Source: Coprinellus micaceus
Taxonomy: Eukaryota > Basidiomycota > Agaricomycetes > Agaricales > Psathyrellaceae
Length of the DNA stretch: 64,000 nt
Assembly: GCA_951394405.1 (NCBI GenBank)
Contig: OX596340.1
Span: forward strand, 868,001-932,000
Reading direction: 5' to 3'
The stretch's first letter is position 1. Each line of letters starts with the position of its first letter. The position numbers were made by a program, and so were the translations under genes. The notes below the pieces were generated by a model. The model did no database searches and was not told the DNA's origin. It was given only the letters and a program-made list of their open reading frames with translations. Shown in pieces: positions 23,023 to 33,482 of this stretch.

Positions 23023-23601
23023 CAAGCTCAACGGTCCGGGCCGGAGAGTCCAAACATGGTGGTGGGCTTCAGCTCGCTGGCGTGGTTGAACCCCGCTCGC
23101 CAGAGCTAAACGCGATGGTGTGTTCTATTATCGAACGAGCGGAGACATATTGAAGCTGTCGGAACGTGGCCAGCGAAACTGACACAATTCTCGTAGGACT
23201 TGATATGGCGCGCAACCCAATGGCATGGGATCACCAGTCATATTTCAAGACCCCTGCGAAAGGCTTGCTGGCGAGTTGTGGCACCTTTCCGACTTTGAAC
23301 GCTGCTGTAAATTTCGTTCATATTCCACTGTACTGCCAAACGGGACGCGCTATTGGTGGGGCTAGACGATGCGAATAGTTGAACAGCTGACGATTGTGCC
23401 CTTCATTTCAAGCAGGACCCCTCCAACGTCAGTCAACTTGTGGTGCCGCAACCCACTCTGGGCGCTGCTTTCGGGATGGAATTTCATCTCGCTCGGGAGA
23501 TGCAAAGCTTTAGCTCTATGACTCTCAACGTGTCGTGAATCCGGATGCACCTCCCACCCACGCCCGAATCGGTGGAGCATGGTGCCAGGCCTTCATCCAG
23601 A

Positions 23602-23608
23602 TATAAAA
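23602..23608 (+). promoter_or_regulatory. TATA box of SH3b-like secreted protein gene
   Basis: TATAAAA lies 84 nt upstream of the ATG at 23692 and is followed by a pyrimidine-rich leader. A good match to a strong fungal core promoter. Confidence 0.55.
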
Positions 23609-23691
23609 CCAGGACATAGGTATCTTTGCAACACCAGGCCCACGACCTACTCCACTCTCAACCAAGTTCCCAACCTCTCAGACACTCGACA

Positions 23692-24298
23692 ATGAAGCTC
23701 ACTTCCTCAGCCTTGCTCATCGCACCTCTCCTCCTCTTCATCGGCACAACCGCGGCTGTTCCGAGGCCCGTCGCTGAACTTGACGGCACTGTCAATGGCG
23801 TCAAGGCCAAGATAGACCAGCTGGTCGGCGCTAGGGATACCATTGGCGACATTGAAGCCACCGTCGATGGCGTCAAGGCCGAAGTCGACGACCTGATCGG
23901 CGCTCGGGATACCATCGGTGACATTGAAGCCACTGTCGATGGCGCCAAGGCCAAGGTGGACGAGCTGGTCGGCGCTCGGGATTCCGTCGAGCTTTTGGAA
24001 GCTCACGCCAGCGTCACCGGCACAGTCAACGCCGGCGGTGTGAGGTACCGCAGGTGTGCCAGCACCTCCTGCGAGGCCGTTGGGCAGTACAACAAGGGTC
24101 AAGTCATCACTACCATCTGTCGGACCCTAGGAGATGCTGTGAATGGATGGAAGTAAGTGGCCGTTCTGGGCGCTTCAGTCCGTCGACAGTGTCTAACCAG
24201 ATTATTCTCTTATTAGCTGGTGGGATAAGATGGATAACGGCTTCTACATCTCCGACTACTACGTCGACTGGACCGGAGGGGTCCCCGACGTCTGCTAA
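23692..24298 (+). CDS. Secreted SH3b-like protein with three 24-residue repeats
   Basis: A 180-aa protein. A signal peptide (MKLTSSALLIAPLLLFIGTT, cut near AAVPRP) is followed by three tandem 24-residue repeats of type G-V-K-A-x-(I/V)-D-x-L-(V/I)-GARD. A C-terminal bacterial-type SH3 (SH3b) fold follows: SVTGTVNAGGVRYRRCASTS, then GQVITTIC, and WWDKMDNGFYISDYYVDW across a 64-nt intron (24153-24216). Cysteines at CASTSC, TIC and the final C suggest disulfides in the extracellular protein. SH3b domains commonly bind cell-wall peptides or sit on wall hydrolases, but no catalytic domain is present here. A broken copy lies upstream at 22654. Function unknown; cell-wall binding or effector role is inference. 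Confidence 0.8.
23797..24012 (+). repeat. Three tandem 72-bp coding repeats
   Basis: Units at 23797-23868, 23869-23940 and 23941-24012. The first two are nearly identical at protein level (GVKAKIDQLVGARDTIGDIE and GVKAEVDDLIGARDTIGDIE). The third diverges after GARDS. Exact 72-bp spacing keeps the frame. Confidence 0.9.
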
Positions 24299-24440
24299 GC
24301 AGAGTACCCCTCATGGGAACAAGATACCACCACACTTGACCTTTAAAATCCCGACCGTCCGCTTGCTCAATGCTTCTTGGTCTAAAGAAAATCTAGATAA
24401 CCCTGATATCGTTTCTGTCGTTGATGTATATGCGAAGTTT

Positions 24441-25294
24441 TCAATGGACAATACTGTATGGCTTGATTTTCTCCCACAACTTTACCCACCGACCGTTGTC
24501 CCACTCCGCGACGCGCTTCCAAACCGCATTATCTTCGCCCCCACTGACAACAGTCCATGCGACGGCGGATACCAAAGCGAGGTCAGGCAACTTGACCTCG
24601 CCGCCCAGTATCCATGGTCCGCCAGCTCCGTATCGCTCTTCTGCCCCCTTTGCCCATGCGTCCACCCTTTTGAAGCCCTCTCGGGTTTCCGTCCAGAGCG
24701 CTTCATGCCTCTCCTCGTCCTCAAGGAATTCTTGCAAAGTCGTTCCCACATCCCTCTCAAAATTACCGCGGTACCTGGGGACGCTCTCTTCTTCAAGGCC
24801 GCCAAGGAGCTCCGAGATTCGCAGACACCACTGGGAGTCAAGCAAAGATAGTGGCAGACCCCAGTTAGGCTCGAACGCGGGCTTGATGAAGTCGTCGATC
24901 GCCCCGTCGGCCGTGGTGCAGAGCTGAGGCGCGTCTGGATAGGCCTTGTCGAGATACTCGATAATAGTGTGGGAGTCGGAGAGGATAGTATTTGTCGAGA
25001 GATCATGTATGGCGGGAACGGTGTAGCGTTCCGTTCCGTCAGGTCGTATTTCGGTATGCGGCACGCCTAGTTCTTTCATTTGCTGTTCGATTGTCGCATA
25101 TCTAAGCCATTCCGTCTTGTGTTCCAATCCTTTGATATTGAGAGCCCACCTGTGCGAAGGCGGTAAGTGGAGGGTGTGGTCGTGGTGAGACATGCAGCCG
25201 ATAGGGGTCACTTGTAGACCTACCTAACCCTCCAGACGAACAGCGACAAACCCTTGCCGGGGAGGCTCGTATGAAAGTCGTATAGAATGATCAT
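24441..25294 (-). CDS. Glutathione S-transferase, LigE/etherase-like, second copy
   Basis: Cytosolic GST of 259 aa in two exons, with a 74-nt intron (25150-25223) in the same position and phase as in the paralog at 1671-2506. The N-terminus is MIILYDFHTSLPGKGLSLFV, with VPAIHD as the cis-Pro motif and SDSHTIIEYLDKAYPDAP. The C-terminal helix is WKRVAEWDNGRWVKLWEKIK. The predicted role is conjugation or ether-cleavage of lignin-type or other electrophiles with glutathione. It converges on the SH3b gene with 142 bp between stops. No lesions are seen. Confidence 0.9.
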
Positions 25295-25440
25295 GGTGGG
25301 GCAGGTGAGAAGTGGATACGCTTGGGATGACTCGTTGGGTTGGGAAGCAATGCTTTCAAAGCTTATTGATCGCCTACCATGCGGTCCCTCGGGAGTAATC
25401 CTTAAGCGCCGTAGGATCATGGGGCAAAACAAAACAATAC

Positions 25441-25547
25441 CGACGCTAGCAGGATTTGAACCTACGCCCTCAAAGAGGAACAGATCGTATGTCAGGAGGA
25501 GATCCAGACGTTCTAATCTGTCGCCGTAACCACTTGGCTATAGCGCC
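25441..25547 (-). tRNA. tRNA-Ser(AGA) with 25-nt intron
   Basis: The minus-strand transcript starts GGCGCTA (25547) and pairs with TAGCGTC plus discriminator G (25441). The D arm is GCCAAGTGGTTACGGC. Anticodon stem ACAGA/TCTGT encloses loop TTAGAAA with anticodon AGA. The intron 25486-25510 sits in the canonical place one base 3' of the anticodon. A long variable arm typical of serine tRNA follows, then GGTTCAAAT in the T arm. Two TTTT runs just downstream on the minus strand (about 25426-25438) can serve as the Pol III terminator. Confidence 0.92.
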
Positions 25548-26081
25548 TGTATGTTCTTGTGCCTAGGTGATCTTCAAGGCCCGGTGTCCTCCGTTAGGGT
25601 ACCTGAAGTTGGTAATGGACCCTAGTAACTCCTTTATATGCCCCAAATCACCTCATTTTTTGCGTTGAGCTCTGGCGGGTAGCAGCTTCGCGGGACATAC
25701 TGGCAGGCGCCCAATTAGGCGCTGGTTGGCGTGACGTCAATCGCTGCGGTCCGGCCGGGGCCGAGCCCCGAGGCTTGGGTTAGGGTCAGCGCTTCCCATC
25801 CGCTCAGCACTGGCTCTGCGCCATCCCTTGTTTCCTTGGTCCACCCATGATGCCACCAGGACGCCCAGTTCTCCTACAAAGAAAATAGTGGACCCGGACA
25901 AAGCAGGGCTTGGGGTACTGGAATCCCTTCAAACTATCGCACTGGCCGTGCGTTGCGTTGACGTCACACTACAATTGGTTGCGGGGTTGCGCTCTTCACA
26001 GGCGCCCACATCTTGACTTCGACCACCGCCGTAGGCGCAAGGCCTGTGTCAAGCCTTCGTTCTTGAGGCTCCACGTGCAAT
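25548..26081. other. Intergenic between tRNA-Ser and SDR
   Basis: 534 bp. It holds the second GGCGCCCAATTAGGCGCT motif (25706-25723), followed by TGACGTCA (CRE-like, 25731-25738) and a GC-rich CCGGCCGGGGCC block. These could be regulatory for the SDR gene. Confidence 0.45.
25706..25723. repeat. Short inverted motif GGCGCC-N-ATTAGGCGC, copy 2
   Basis: Differs by one base from the motif at 23005-23022. It lies 8 nt before a perfect TGACGTCA palindrome, which resembles a bZIP (CRE) site. Confidence 0.55.
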
Positions 26082-27511
26082 ATGGGAGTGTATATCTCCG
26101 TATTGCGGGAAGGATACCCTCCCAAACCGCAGTTCAGCGTCGACGACATCCCTGACCTCAGTGGAAAGGTAGCCCTCGTCACTGGCGCAACTTCAGGTGT
26201 GTAACGTTCACTCTTGCCGACGGATGAGGAGCCTAATACCTTTCCACCATGCACTAGGTATAGGCAAAGAAATCGCCAGGGTATTGTTTCCTGAGAATGA
26301 TGGTTGAGCCAACACTCACGTTCGATCATCCTCTCCAGGGCCTACTATCACATAACGCCAAAGTCTACATTGGCGCACGAGACGAGGAAAGAGTGAAGAA
26401 AGCCATCCAAGACCTGAGGGCCGAGACAGGGAAAGAAGGCATCTGGCTCGAGCTCGACCTCGCGGACTTGCATTCCGTGAAGAAGGCGGCTGAGGAATTC
26501 TGGTCCAAAGAGAAACACTTGCACATTCTGTTCAATAACGCGTTCGTAGTGGATTATCTCAGCTCAGGCCTCGTCAAAGTCTAAAGCTAACGTGGCATTT
26601 GCAGAGGTGTGATGGAACCTCCCATCGAGAAAGTGACTGCGCAAGGGTATGACTTACAGTTCGGAACGAATGTGCTGGGTAAGGCTAGGCTCCATCGGAC
26701 ACGCCTCTCGCTCTGACGATCACTGACTGACCCATTAAATATAGGTCACTTTTACTTTACCAAGCTCCTCCTGCCAGCCCTCCTCGAGACTGCCGAAGCT
26801 TCCCCGGAGTGGAAACCCCGAATCATCAACACATCCTCCGTCGTGTCCATCCTCGCCGACCCACTCGACTTCAACACCTTCACAAACGGGCCAGCTCGGA
26901 ATAAGCAGTCACCCCGATGGCTGTACAAGCAGAGTAAACTGGTGAGGACTTGGGGCCTGCCACAGTTTCAACCGAATTACAGCTTCTCATCTGGGCTGAT
27001 TTGGCACGCTGTAAACTCAGGGGCATACCATGGTCGCACAAGAACTCGCGCAGCAGTACGGCGACCAAGGCATCATCACAGCGTCCGTGAACCCAGGAAA
27101 CATTCGAACCGACATACGGCGGTACTACAACCCTATCAAAGAAGCTATCCAAGGGGTGAGTCCAGTGCGACCGCCCATTTGTTTAATCGCGCTCGCTCCG
27201 ATGTTGGAGATGCTGACGCGTCTGTGTGCATAGCAATTAACGCTGTACCCACCCGCTCTTGGCGCGCTCACACCTCTGTGGGCGGGGACGTTGCCCGAGG
27301 GGGCGAGTATGAATGGGAAGGTATGTTCCATCCACTGATATAGTGCCAGGGATATGGACCTGTGTTGACTTCGCCGGTATCGCGATTTGAATAGTATCTT
27401 GTCCCATGGGCGCGCTACGGCACCCCAAACCCCATTGTAATGGACGACCGGGCGAGGAAGGAGCTTTGGACGTGGTTGGATGAACAGGTGGAGAAGTTTA
27501 ATGGACAATGA
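26082..27511 (+). CDS. Short-chain dehydrogenase/reductase
   Basis: Rossmann-fold NAD(P)-dependent oxidoreductase of about 310 aa resembling retinol-dehydrogenase/WW-domain-oxidoreductase-like fungal SDRs. Start ATG 26082. The cofactor motif VALVTGATSGIGKEIAR spans the first intron and the structural motif is LFNNAGVM. Active-site YxxxK is YKQSK (near 26925) with the upstream Ser in INTSSVVS. The PG motif is ASVNPGNIRTD (near 27090). The tail PWARYGTPNPIVMDDRARKE is typical of the group. At least six introns; one uses the unusual donor gttcgt after NNA. Substrate unknown. Next to a GST, which suggests xenobiotic or secondary metabolism but does not prove it. Confidence 0.87.
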
Positions 27512-28255
27512 AGGGCAGTACTATGAAGGGTGAACGTATGCGCACTGGCCGGATAGACCGGCCCACCCGAGCGAGAAGCGAGCCCGATGCTGTGGGCGCC
27601 TATCAGACTATTCCAAATCTGGCATCCCCAATCGCAGAGACACAGCACACCGTGACACTGACTCCTCCCTCGTGAAAAAGACACCGCAATCCGCATGTAA
27701 CCCTCCTCGCCCTCCACCCAAAGTCGTATCAGAATAACCGTCTCTACATCTTCGCCTGACAATAAATGAGTAGATGGGCATCACAAGAAGGCCTACTGTG
27801 ATGGTAGGCGGCCAGTGGGGGGGACAAAAATGTGACAGGGGTCGGCCCCTTGCAGTCATATGCTTCACGTCGAGGTCCGACCTCAATTGCCACAATCGGG
27901 TTGTGCCAGCGTATAAAAGCCCCCAAGTCACAAACCCCTGAATCCTTGTCACGGTACCACTGCTCCCTCACTGCAAAACCCACATATCCACGAGCTACCC
28001 ATTCAATAACACCCCCCTCTCCACAACAAAGGCTGTAGGTGCTAATACGCAGCAGCGCTGGTCGCTTCCCAAGAGCCGTAGTTACAGCCACACGACACCG
28101 CCCCACATTCAAGCATACAAAATAACGTGGACTCGCGAGGCCGAGCATCCATTCAAGGGCTCCGGATCTCCCTTTGTCCCATTGCTCAAAGCCACACAAC
28201 CAACCCACCACTCCGAGATACATAAATACCTAGGGGTCGACCTCTCTCAGCTACG
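27512..28255. other. Intergenic after SDR
   Basis: 744 bp without a supported gene. The downstream end carries a CATAAATA TATA-variant (28221-28228) about 30 nt before the next ATG. Confidence 0.45.
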
Positions 28256-28719
28256 ATGCATATCCACCCACTACTCCCCGTCTCGATGACGATGCTCGCC
28301 CTTAGCGGTGCTGCGCTCTCCCTACCCATCCCGACACCACAAGAAGGGTCCTCGTTAGACATCTTCATCGCTTCACGCGCCGACGAACAAAGCCCGCTAC
28401 ACCGTCCTCCGAGAAGTCCTTCACCCGTAAGTCTCCTGCTAGTGGTACAGATCTACATATCTCGGTTGCTTACTATAACGCGTTACAGCCTCCAATGATC
28501 CAAGTATTCGATCCAGCCGGTGAAATAAAAGAGGTCATCCAGACTGGGCCTCAACGGACGGGTGGGCGGGGTCGCCGTCGCGTAAACCCATACGATAAAG
28601 GAACGAAGGGACCACGGAAGCCCAAGTCCAAAGCGCGGGAAGAGGATGCGGTAAAACAGGCGGACAAGCTGGCTCTTGATCTTGCGGGACTAAAGCTCAA
28701 TTCACGGACACAATCGTAG
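28256..28719 (+). CDS. Small secreted basic protein, unknown function
   Basis: Two exons of about 130 aa. The signal peptide is MHIHPLLPVSMTMLALSGAA, cleaved near ALSLPIP. A Pro/Ser stretch (PRSPSP) is joined across an intron of about 65 nt (donor gtaagt, near 28426) to PPMIQVFDPAGEIKEV. A strongly basic Gly/Arg/Lys tract follows (GRGRRRVNPYDKGTKGPRKP) and ends with a short helix. No cysteines stand out and no known domain is seen. Lineage-specific small secreted proteins of this kind are common in Agaricomycetes. Confidence 0.65.
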
Positions 28720-28883
28720 TTTGTAGAGTGCGGTTTCTGGGAGATTGGATGGGCGACAAGCCAATTAGGTGGATATTATAGGAATGCAAAGCAAATGACA
28801 ACTAATTCTGTGGGAGGCGCTTAAGCAAGTAATGAGGAAGAGAAATGGGAGAATGAACACGTACAAAATGCGACAACAGCCCG

Positions 28884-29771
28884 CTACCTCCGAATGAAGG
28901 GTATTTGGAAACCCGACACCAACGCCCTCGCCTTGTCCTGCGCACCGACGCCCTTCGCGTTCGTCACAAAGTGGATATGGATACCCGGCAATTGTGGGTA
29001 CGCGTCCACGTTGACCTCAATCTGCGGGAAGAACACCATAGCGCTTGGTGGCAGCCCAAAGCTCACCACACCCGACACCGCACTTGGCGTGTTCACCGAG
29101 CTCGACTTGGGGGGCAACACGATCCCGTTAAAGTCCCTCAGCCTGGGCAGAACGAACTCGGTCAAGGTGCCCAAAAAGTCATACATACTCTGCCCCCTCA
29201 AGTCAACCTTCGCACCCACCGGCACCCCTGGCCTAATCCACCCACCCACACTCTTCTTCCCCTTCACAATCTCCACACCTCCCACAGCATGGTGCCCCCC
29301 GCCCTTCTCCGTCTCCCCCGTCAACGCGCGCAGCATCATAACCGGACCGAGGAGGTTGCCCTTATTCTGCAGACTGTCCTTGATGAACGTATGTATCTGG
29401 ATCTTCTCCAGCCGCACCGTACTCTCCGGCGTCGAGGGCGGGGCGGGCTTTTTGCCAAGCTGGCTTCCACCCACTGGTGGGTTATGTCGGAACTTCGAAT
29501 ACGGGTCCTCCGGGTCGAATTTCAGACGAATTTGCCTCGGAGCCTTCCTCGTACCCTCCGGCTCGTGCTTGTAGGTCATGTACATGAGGTCGTCGGCGAG
29601 GGTGGTGTGGTAGTGTTCCTCGAGCCTGCTCGGAGCGAACTCGCGCGTCGTGACCTTGACATGGGGGATAGGCAGGCGGTGGTCCCTGTCGAATTTGAGG
29701 CTCTTCCGGATACGTGGCGCGCGGCCGAAGCGCTGCAGGGATAGGCGCCCGACGCTGGGTGCGGTGGCCAT
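28884..29771 (-). CDS. mrpl7: Mitochondrial ribosomal protein uL5m (Mrpl7)
   Basis: Large-subunit mitoribosome protein near the central protuberance. It is a single exon of 295 aa from ATG 29771; a second in-frame ATG at 29870 is less likely because it would remove the targeting-like N-terminus (MATAPSVGRLSLQRFGRAPR, basic and hydroxylated). The uL5 core is clear: KIQIHTFIKDSLQNKGNLL, then RPGVPVGAKVDLRGQSMYDF and LPRLRDFNG, ending IHIHFVTNAKG and ALVSGFQIPF. It is divergent from Opi10 with a 189-bp shared promoter. Intron-free, unlike most neighbours. Confidence 0.92.
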   Translation of the reverse strand: MATAPSVGRLSLQRFGRAPRIRKSLKFDRDHRLPIPHVKVTTREFAPSRLEEHYHTTLADDLMYMTYKHEPEGTRKAPRQIRLKFDPEDPYSKFRHNPPVGGSQLGKKPAPPSTPESTVRLEKIQIHTFIKDSLQNKGNLLGPVMMLRALTGETEKGGGHHAVGGVEIVKGKKSVGGWIRPGVPVGAKVDLRGQSMYDFLGTLTEFVLPRLRDFNGIVLPPKSSSVNTPSAVSGVVSFGLPPSAMVFFPQIEVNVDAYPQLPGIHIHFVTNAKGVGAQDKARALVSGFQIPFIRR

Positions 29772-29960
29772 GACGGGGTATGGACTTGTTCGTTCAAGTT
29801 GGCTGGCAGAACTTGACGCGCCGGGAACGAAATTTCGGTGTTTGGCATCGCCCCCCAGCGCAAACACCACGGCATCATACTCCTAACCCTAGGCGCACTC
29901 ATCCTCGACTCCAGCGCTTGTTCGGTTCTCTCCCCATTCATATACCTTCTCTGCACCAAA
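29772..29960. promoter_or_regulatory. Bidirectional promoter uL5m / Opi10
   Basis: Only 189 bp separate the divergent start codons. It includes TAACCCTAGG at about 29884-29893, a telo-box-like element that is often found in promoters of translation genes. Its function here is an inference. Confidence 0.4.
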
Positions 29961-30584
29961 ATGTTCGGCTGCGTCGTCGCAGGCCGCCCAGTCCTCACAG
30001 ACCTCACCCAAATCGACGAAACACACGCGTACTTCTCGCTCGAACATGCCTCGACCATCAATCATATCACAATCTTCCTCACAGGCGCTGTACCCTTTCC
30101 TGCAGGCTACGGCGCGACGGTGCATTTCTTCTGGCCGGGGAAGGGCTTTCAGCTTCTTGGGATGCTGTCGAATGACAAACCGAGCGCGATATTCCGATTG
30201 AGGGGGACGTTCACATCGGGAGCAGCAGGCGGTGGGACGGGGACGGCGCAGGGGCTGTTTGGAGGAGTAGGAGGGGGAGGAGGTGTGAACCAGGACGTTA
30301 CGGCTGTACTGGGACTGGCGATCGAGCCTCTGGATGTTATTGCATCCCAATTACCCAACACCGCACCAATAGGAGCGGGGGCCCTCGTCAAGGTACCAAC
30401 GGCGGCTGACACCGTTGTGCTCGCGGAGAAGATCGTTAAACACCTATTCAACTACGTTAGTGGCTTCACTGGAGGAGGTGGACAAGTGTCGGTTCCAATG
30501 AGCGTGGTGATGAAGTGGTACGATAACTTTGTGAACAAGATTAGAACGAGCGGAGGGATAGGGTTCCTGGACAGAGTAGAGTAG
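29961..30584 (+). CDS. opi10: Opi10/Hikeshi family protein
   Basis: A 207-aa intron-free protein with start MFGCVVAGRPVLTDLTQIDE. Hikeshi/Opi10 carries Hsp70 into the nucleus under heat stress; in yeast, Opi10 loss gives inositol overproduction. Conserved parts are HITIFLTGAVPFPAGYGATV, GKGFQLLGMLSNDKPSAIFR and the C-terminal helix MSVVMKWYDNFVNKI. A Gly-rich loop (GGVGGGGGVNQD) lies between the two halves. An upstream in-frame ATG (29838) is rejected because the family begins at MFG. Confidence 0.92.
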   Translation: MFGCVVAGRPVLTDLTQIDETHAYFSLEHASTINHITIFLTGAVPFPAGYGATVHFFWPGKGFQLLGMLSNDKPSAIFRLRGTFTSGAAGGGTGTAQGLFGGVGGGGGVNQDVTAVLGLAIEPLDVIASQLPNTAPIGAGALVKVPTAADTVVLAEKIVKHLFNYVSGFTGGGGQVSVPMSVVMKWYDNFVNKIRTSGGIGFLDRVE

Positions 30585-30846
30585 AAGGATTGACATGTTC
30601 CATTCATCGCAACGAACGCACGACGACCACCGCCGACCCAACTTAATCCTGCACTCCACACATACACACACACCCAGCGGAGTTTACAGGAATGCACACC
30701 AGTGAGCTAAACTCCTCGCCATCCTTCTCGAAGGTTCGCTCACGCACACTCCGCCCCACATAGTCCGATTAATAAGGAATGATATCTTCGCTGTATCTAA
30801 CGACAGAATATATGAATTATTGAAAAACGAAGATGAAGATGCGCGT

Positions 30847-32429
30847 CTAGTAGAGCATGGAGGACATGTCGGAACGAATCCTGTTGTAGTCGAGGAGACC
30901 GTCAATAGGACCAACACCGGCAAGGGCGAACTAGAGCAGCCATCATCAGCACTATACTTCGGAACCAAAGCAGGGAAGCTACTCACGTCCTTATCCCAAA
31001 GGTACTTCTGAGCAACGCGCTTGATGTCCTCAACACCAATAGAATCAATAGCAGCCTCGATCTGCTGAGGAGTGTGGCGGCGGCCGCTGGTAACGAGCTG
31101 CCTTCCAATATCCTCAGCAACAGCGGTCGTCCCGTCAAGACCAAGCAACAGCCCAGCCTTGAGCTGGCTCTTTGCCCGCTCAACCTCAGTAGCCGAGGGG
31201 GCCATGGACATCCTCGTCCACTCCTTCAAGGTGTGGTGCACAAGGTCGTCGATGTTCATCAGGTTCTCAGTCACCAGGTAGATACCCCACAGACCGGTGT
31301 CGGAGTAGCTCGTGGAGAAGGACATGTAGGAGTTGGCGAGGTTGTGGCTGGAGATGATGTGGGAGAGGCGGGAGGAAGTCAAGGACGAGGCGCCGAGGCT
31401 CCTGTCCCAGTTGCCGAAGATGCTCTGCATGACCATCATGGGGAAGTAGTCGGGGGAACTCCAAGAGACACCCTCGACGGCGATGGCGATGTTGGCGGTG
31501 GGGAGGGTGTCGTCACGGACGCGCACCTCGGAGCCCACGAAGGTGGTCTTGGGATGTGCGAGCTTGCCGAGGGGGATGGGGCTGGGGGAGACGGGGAGGG
31601 AAGAGAAGTGCTTCTCAGCGAGCTTGACGAGCTCAGAGTGTTCAACGCCACCAGTTCCAACGAGGACCATGCGGTCAGCGGTGTAGTTGGTGTTGATGTA
31701 CCCGGAGAGGTCGTCGCGGCTAATAGAGAGGATGTTCTTCTTGGGGCCGAGGATGGTGCGTCCAAGAGCCTGACCTGCTGTCAGTTAGCCGAGTCGGCCT
31801 CATGGTAAAAAATATGGACGACGCACCCTGGAAGGCGACGGAGTGCAGGTGATCAAAGACGACCTCCTCCATCTGCTTATCAACCTCCTGCTGTTCCCTC
31901 AGAATAACGTCCCGCTCCCGCTCAATGGCACCGTTCTCGAGCTTCGAGTTTTGGAGGATATCCGAGATGATGTCGACCGCCTGGGGCACGTCCTTGCGGA
32001 AAGACTTGGCGTAGTACACGGTCTGTTCGCGGGAGGTGTAGGCATTGAGGTGGGCTCCGAGGTTCTCGACCTCGAGTTCGAGTGCGTGTTGCGAACGGCG
32101 GCCAGTGCCCTTGAAGGCCATGTGCTCGAGGAAGTGAGCGGTGCCGGAGGTCTTGTTGGTCTCTGCGCGCGAGCCAGCATCGATCCACACGCCGACGGTG
32201 GCGGTCTGTGCGGAGGGGTTGGCCTCGGTGGCGACGGTGAGACCGTTGGAGAGTGTGGAGACCTCGGTGAAGGGGGAGTCGGTCGCTGTCGCGAACCCAC
32301 GCAGACTCGAGCGCTGGCGATGACGAGGGGGTTAGTTTTGGGGCCTGGGGGACGTTGGGGACGACGAGGACGTACTGGGTACCGCGATGCGCTCCTGAGG
32401 GCACGGCTGAGCAGCATTCGAGAAACCAT
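30847..32429 (-). CDS. mas1: Mitochondrial processing peptidase beta subunit
   Basis: The catalytic subunit of the matrix peptidase that removes presequences. Start ATG 32429 (MVSRMLLSRALRSASRY, an Arg-rich mitochondrial presequence). The zinc site is HFLEH in GTAHFLEHMAFKGT (near 32135), with the downstream Glu in the following helix. After an intron the second half includes GRTILGPKKNILSISRDDL, TANIAIAVEGVSWSSPDYF and DGTTAVAEDIGRQLVTSGRR. The last exon, joined after WDKD, gives GVGPIDGLLDYNRIRSDMSS. Four exons. It lies tail to tail with Opi10. Confidence 0.92.
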
Positions 32430-32952
32430 CTTCTCGCAACGAGGGTGGATTTTTTGGAGTAGAGTGAGCGGGAGATGCCTCGGAAATTCACGGTCGACGT
32501 GACATGCGGACTTTGCCGATTCCCGGACGTCACGTGCATCCACCGCCAGCCAATCGGCGCGCAGGAATTTAGGGCGATATGGACCCTTGTAGGTCCTTCT
32601 CCTCTACCTCCCTTGACAGAAAGGAAGTGAGATACGCGAATGGATTCGAGGGGGCCTGCCTAGAGAGCGATAATAATATTTTCCCAGTGAACGGTTTAGC
32701 TCCTAGCCCCATCACTGAGCTCGTTCCCGTCTCCGCCGCTATCGGGCGCCCGCTCTAGTAGGACACTAGGGAATGTCCCAGCCTTGGAGGCGGGGTACTC
32801 CAGCAGCTCCGTGACTCCAAAAGGACCTCCACACAACAGAACACCGCGCCCCTGAGGCCACCGCCTTCTGCTTTTGCCGCACGCGATCGCGATCGCCCGT
32901 GAGGCAACCGCGAGGACCCTATCATCGCCCAATTAATTTCGCTGTCTTCCGT

Positions 32953-33290
32953 GCCAGCGCTGGCACAACGGAAGAGAGCCCAGATGCCTAGTCACAGGCG
33001 GAGGGTTCGATTCCAAGGCGTGGGCCCTGGAAACATCTGGTGTCCCGGACTGTCCCAGGGACCCGCCTACTACCCTAGCAAACGACCTAGAAGCAGATAA
33101 ATGGACTCGCGATCCCAAGGTCCAAGGAGGTTGCAAGGCTATGTACCCGAGTGTGCATAGGTTGCTGCTGATCCGCAGACCGTGGAGATCGATCGAGGAC
33201 CATAAGGGGGCGTCCATCCTTTCATATGGGCGAACTGCAGAGATGTGCGCCATAGTTCGGCGCACGTCAGTGGGGGGTATTCGCTAGAGA
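32953..33290 (+). repeat. tRNA-derived SINE-like repeat, copy 1
   Basis: The head is AGCGCTGGCACAACGG (A-box-like, 32961) followed 43 nt later by a perfect B box GGTTCGATTCC (33004-33014). The body ends with the family motif GGGGGCGTCCATCC..GGGCGAACTG (33206-33237). The extremities are approximate. Confidence 0.65.
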
Positions 33291-33482
33291 AAGGCGATTA
33301 CTTTTGCTCCAACTACCAAGCAACCAAGTTATGCACCACGCCCTGAAACAGTGAAATTATGTTCCCGTCCAGTCAATCCGAGCCGTGTCAGAAGGCAGGC
33401 GAGGACGGGGTTCACCGCAGGCCCGTGCGTTCCCATCAACCGAGAAACTTAACAGGATGAAGATAAAAACACACTCTTTACG

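Larger units (their letters stand above)
22842..23691. other. Intergenic upstream of SH3b gene
   Basis: 850 bp with no supported gene. It holds the inverted GGCGCCCATTTAGGCGC motif (23005-23022, see repeat entry) and the TATA box of the following gene. Confidence 0.45.

Noticed and set aside
28894..29744. Long plus-strand frames opposite uL5m
   Set aside because: These are antisense shadows of a conserved GC-rich coding exon.
31074..32502. Long plus-strand frames over the MPP-beta gene
   Set aside because: The opposite strand encodes a clear MPP-beta with its HxxEH motif; these are antisense artefacts.
32953..33014. A functional tRNA gene at the SINE heads
   Set aside because: A and B boxes are present but no acceptor stem or anticodon arm folds properly. 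They fit degenerate tRNA-derived repeats.
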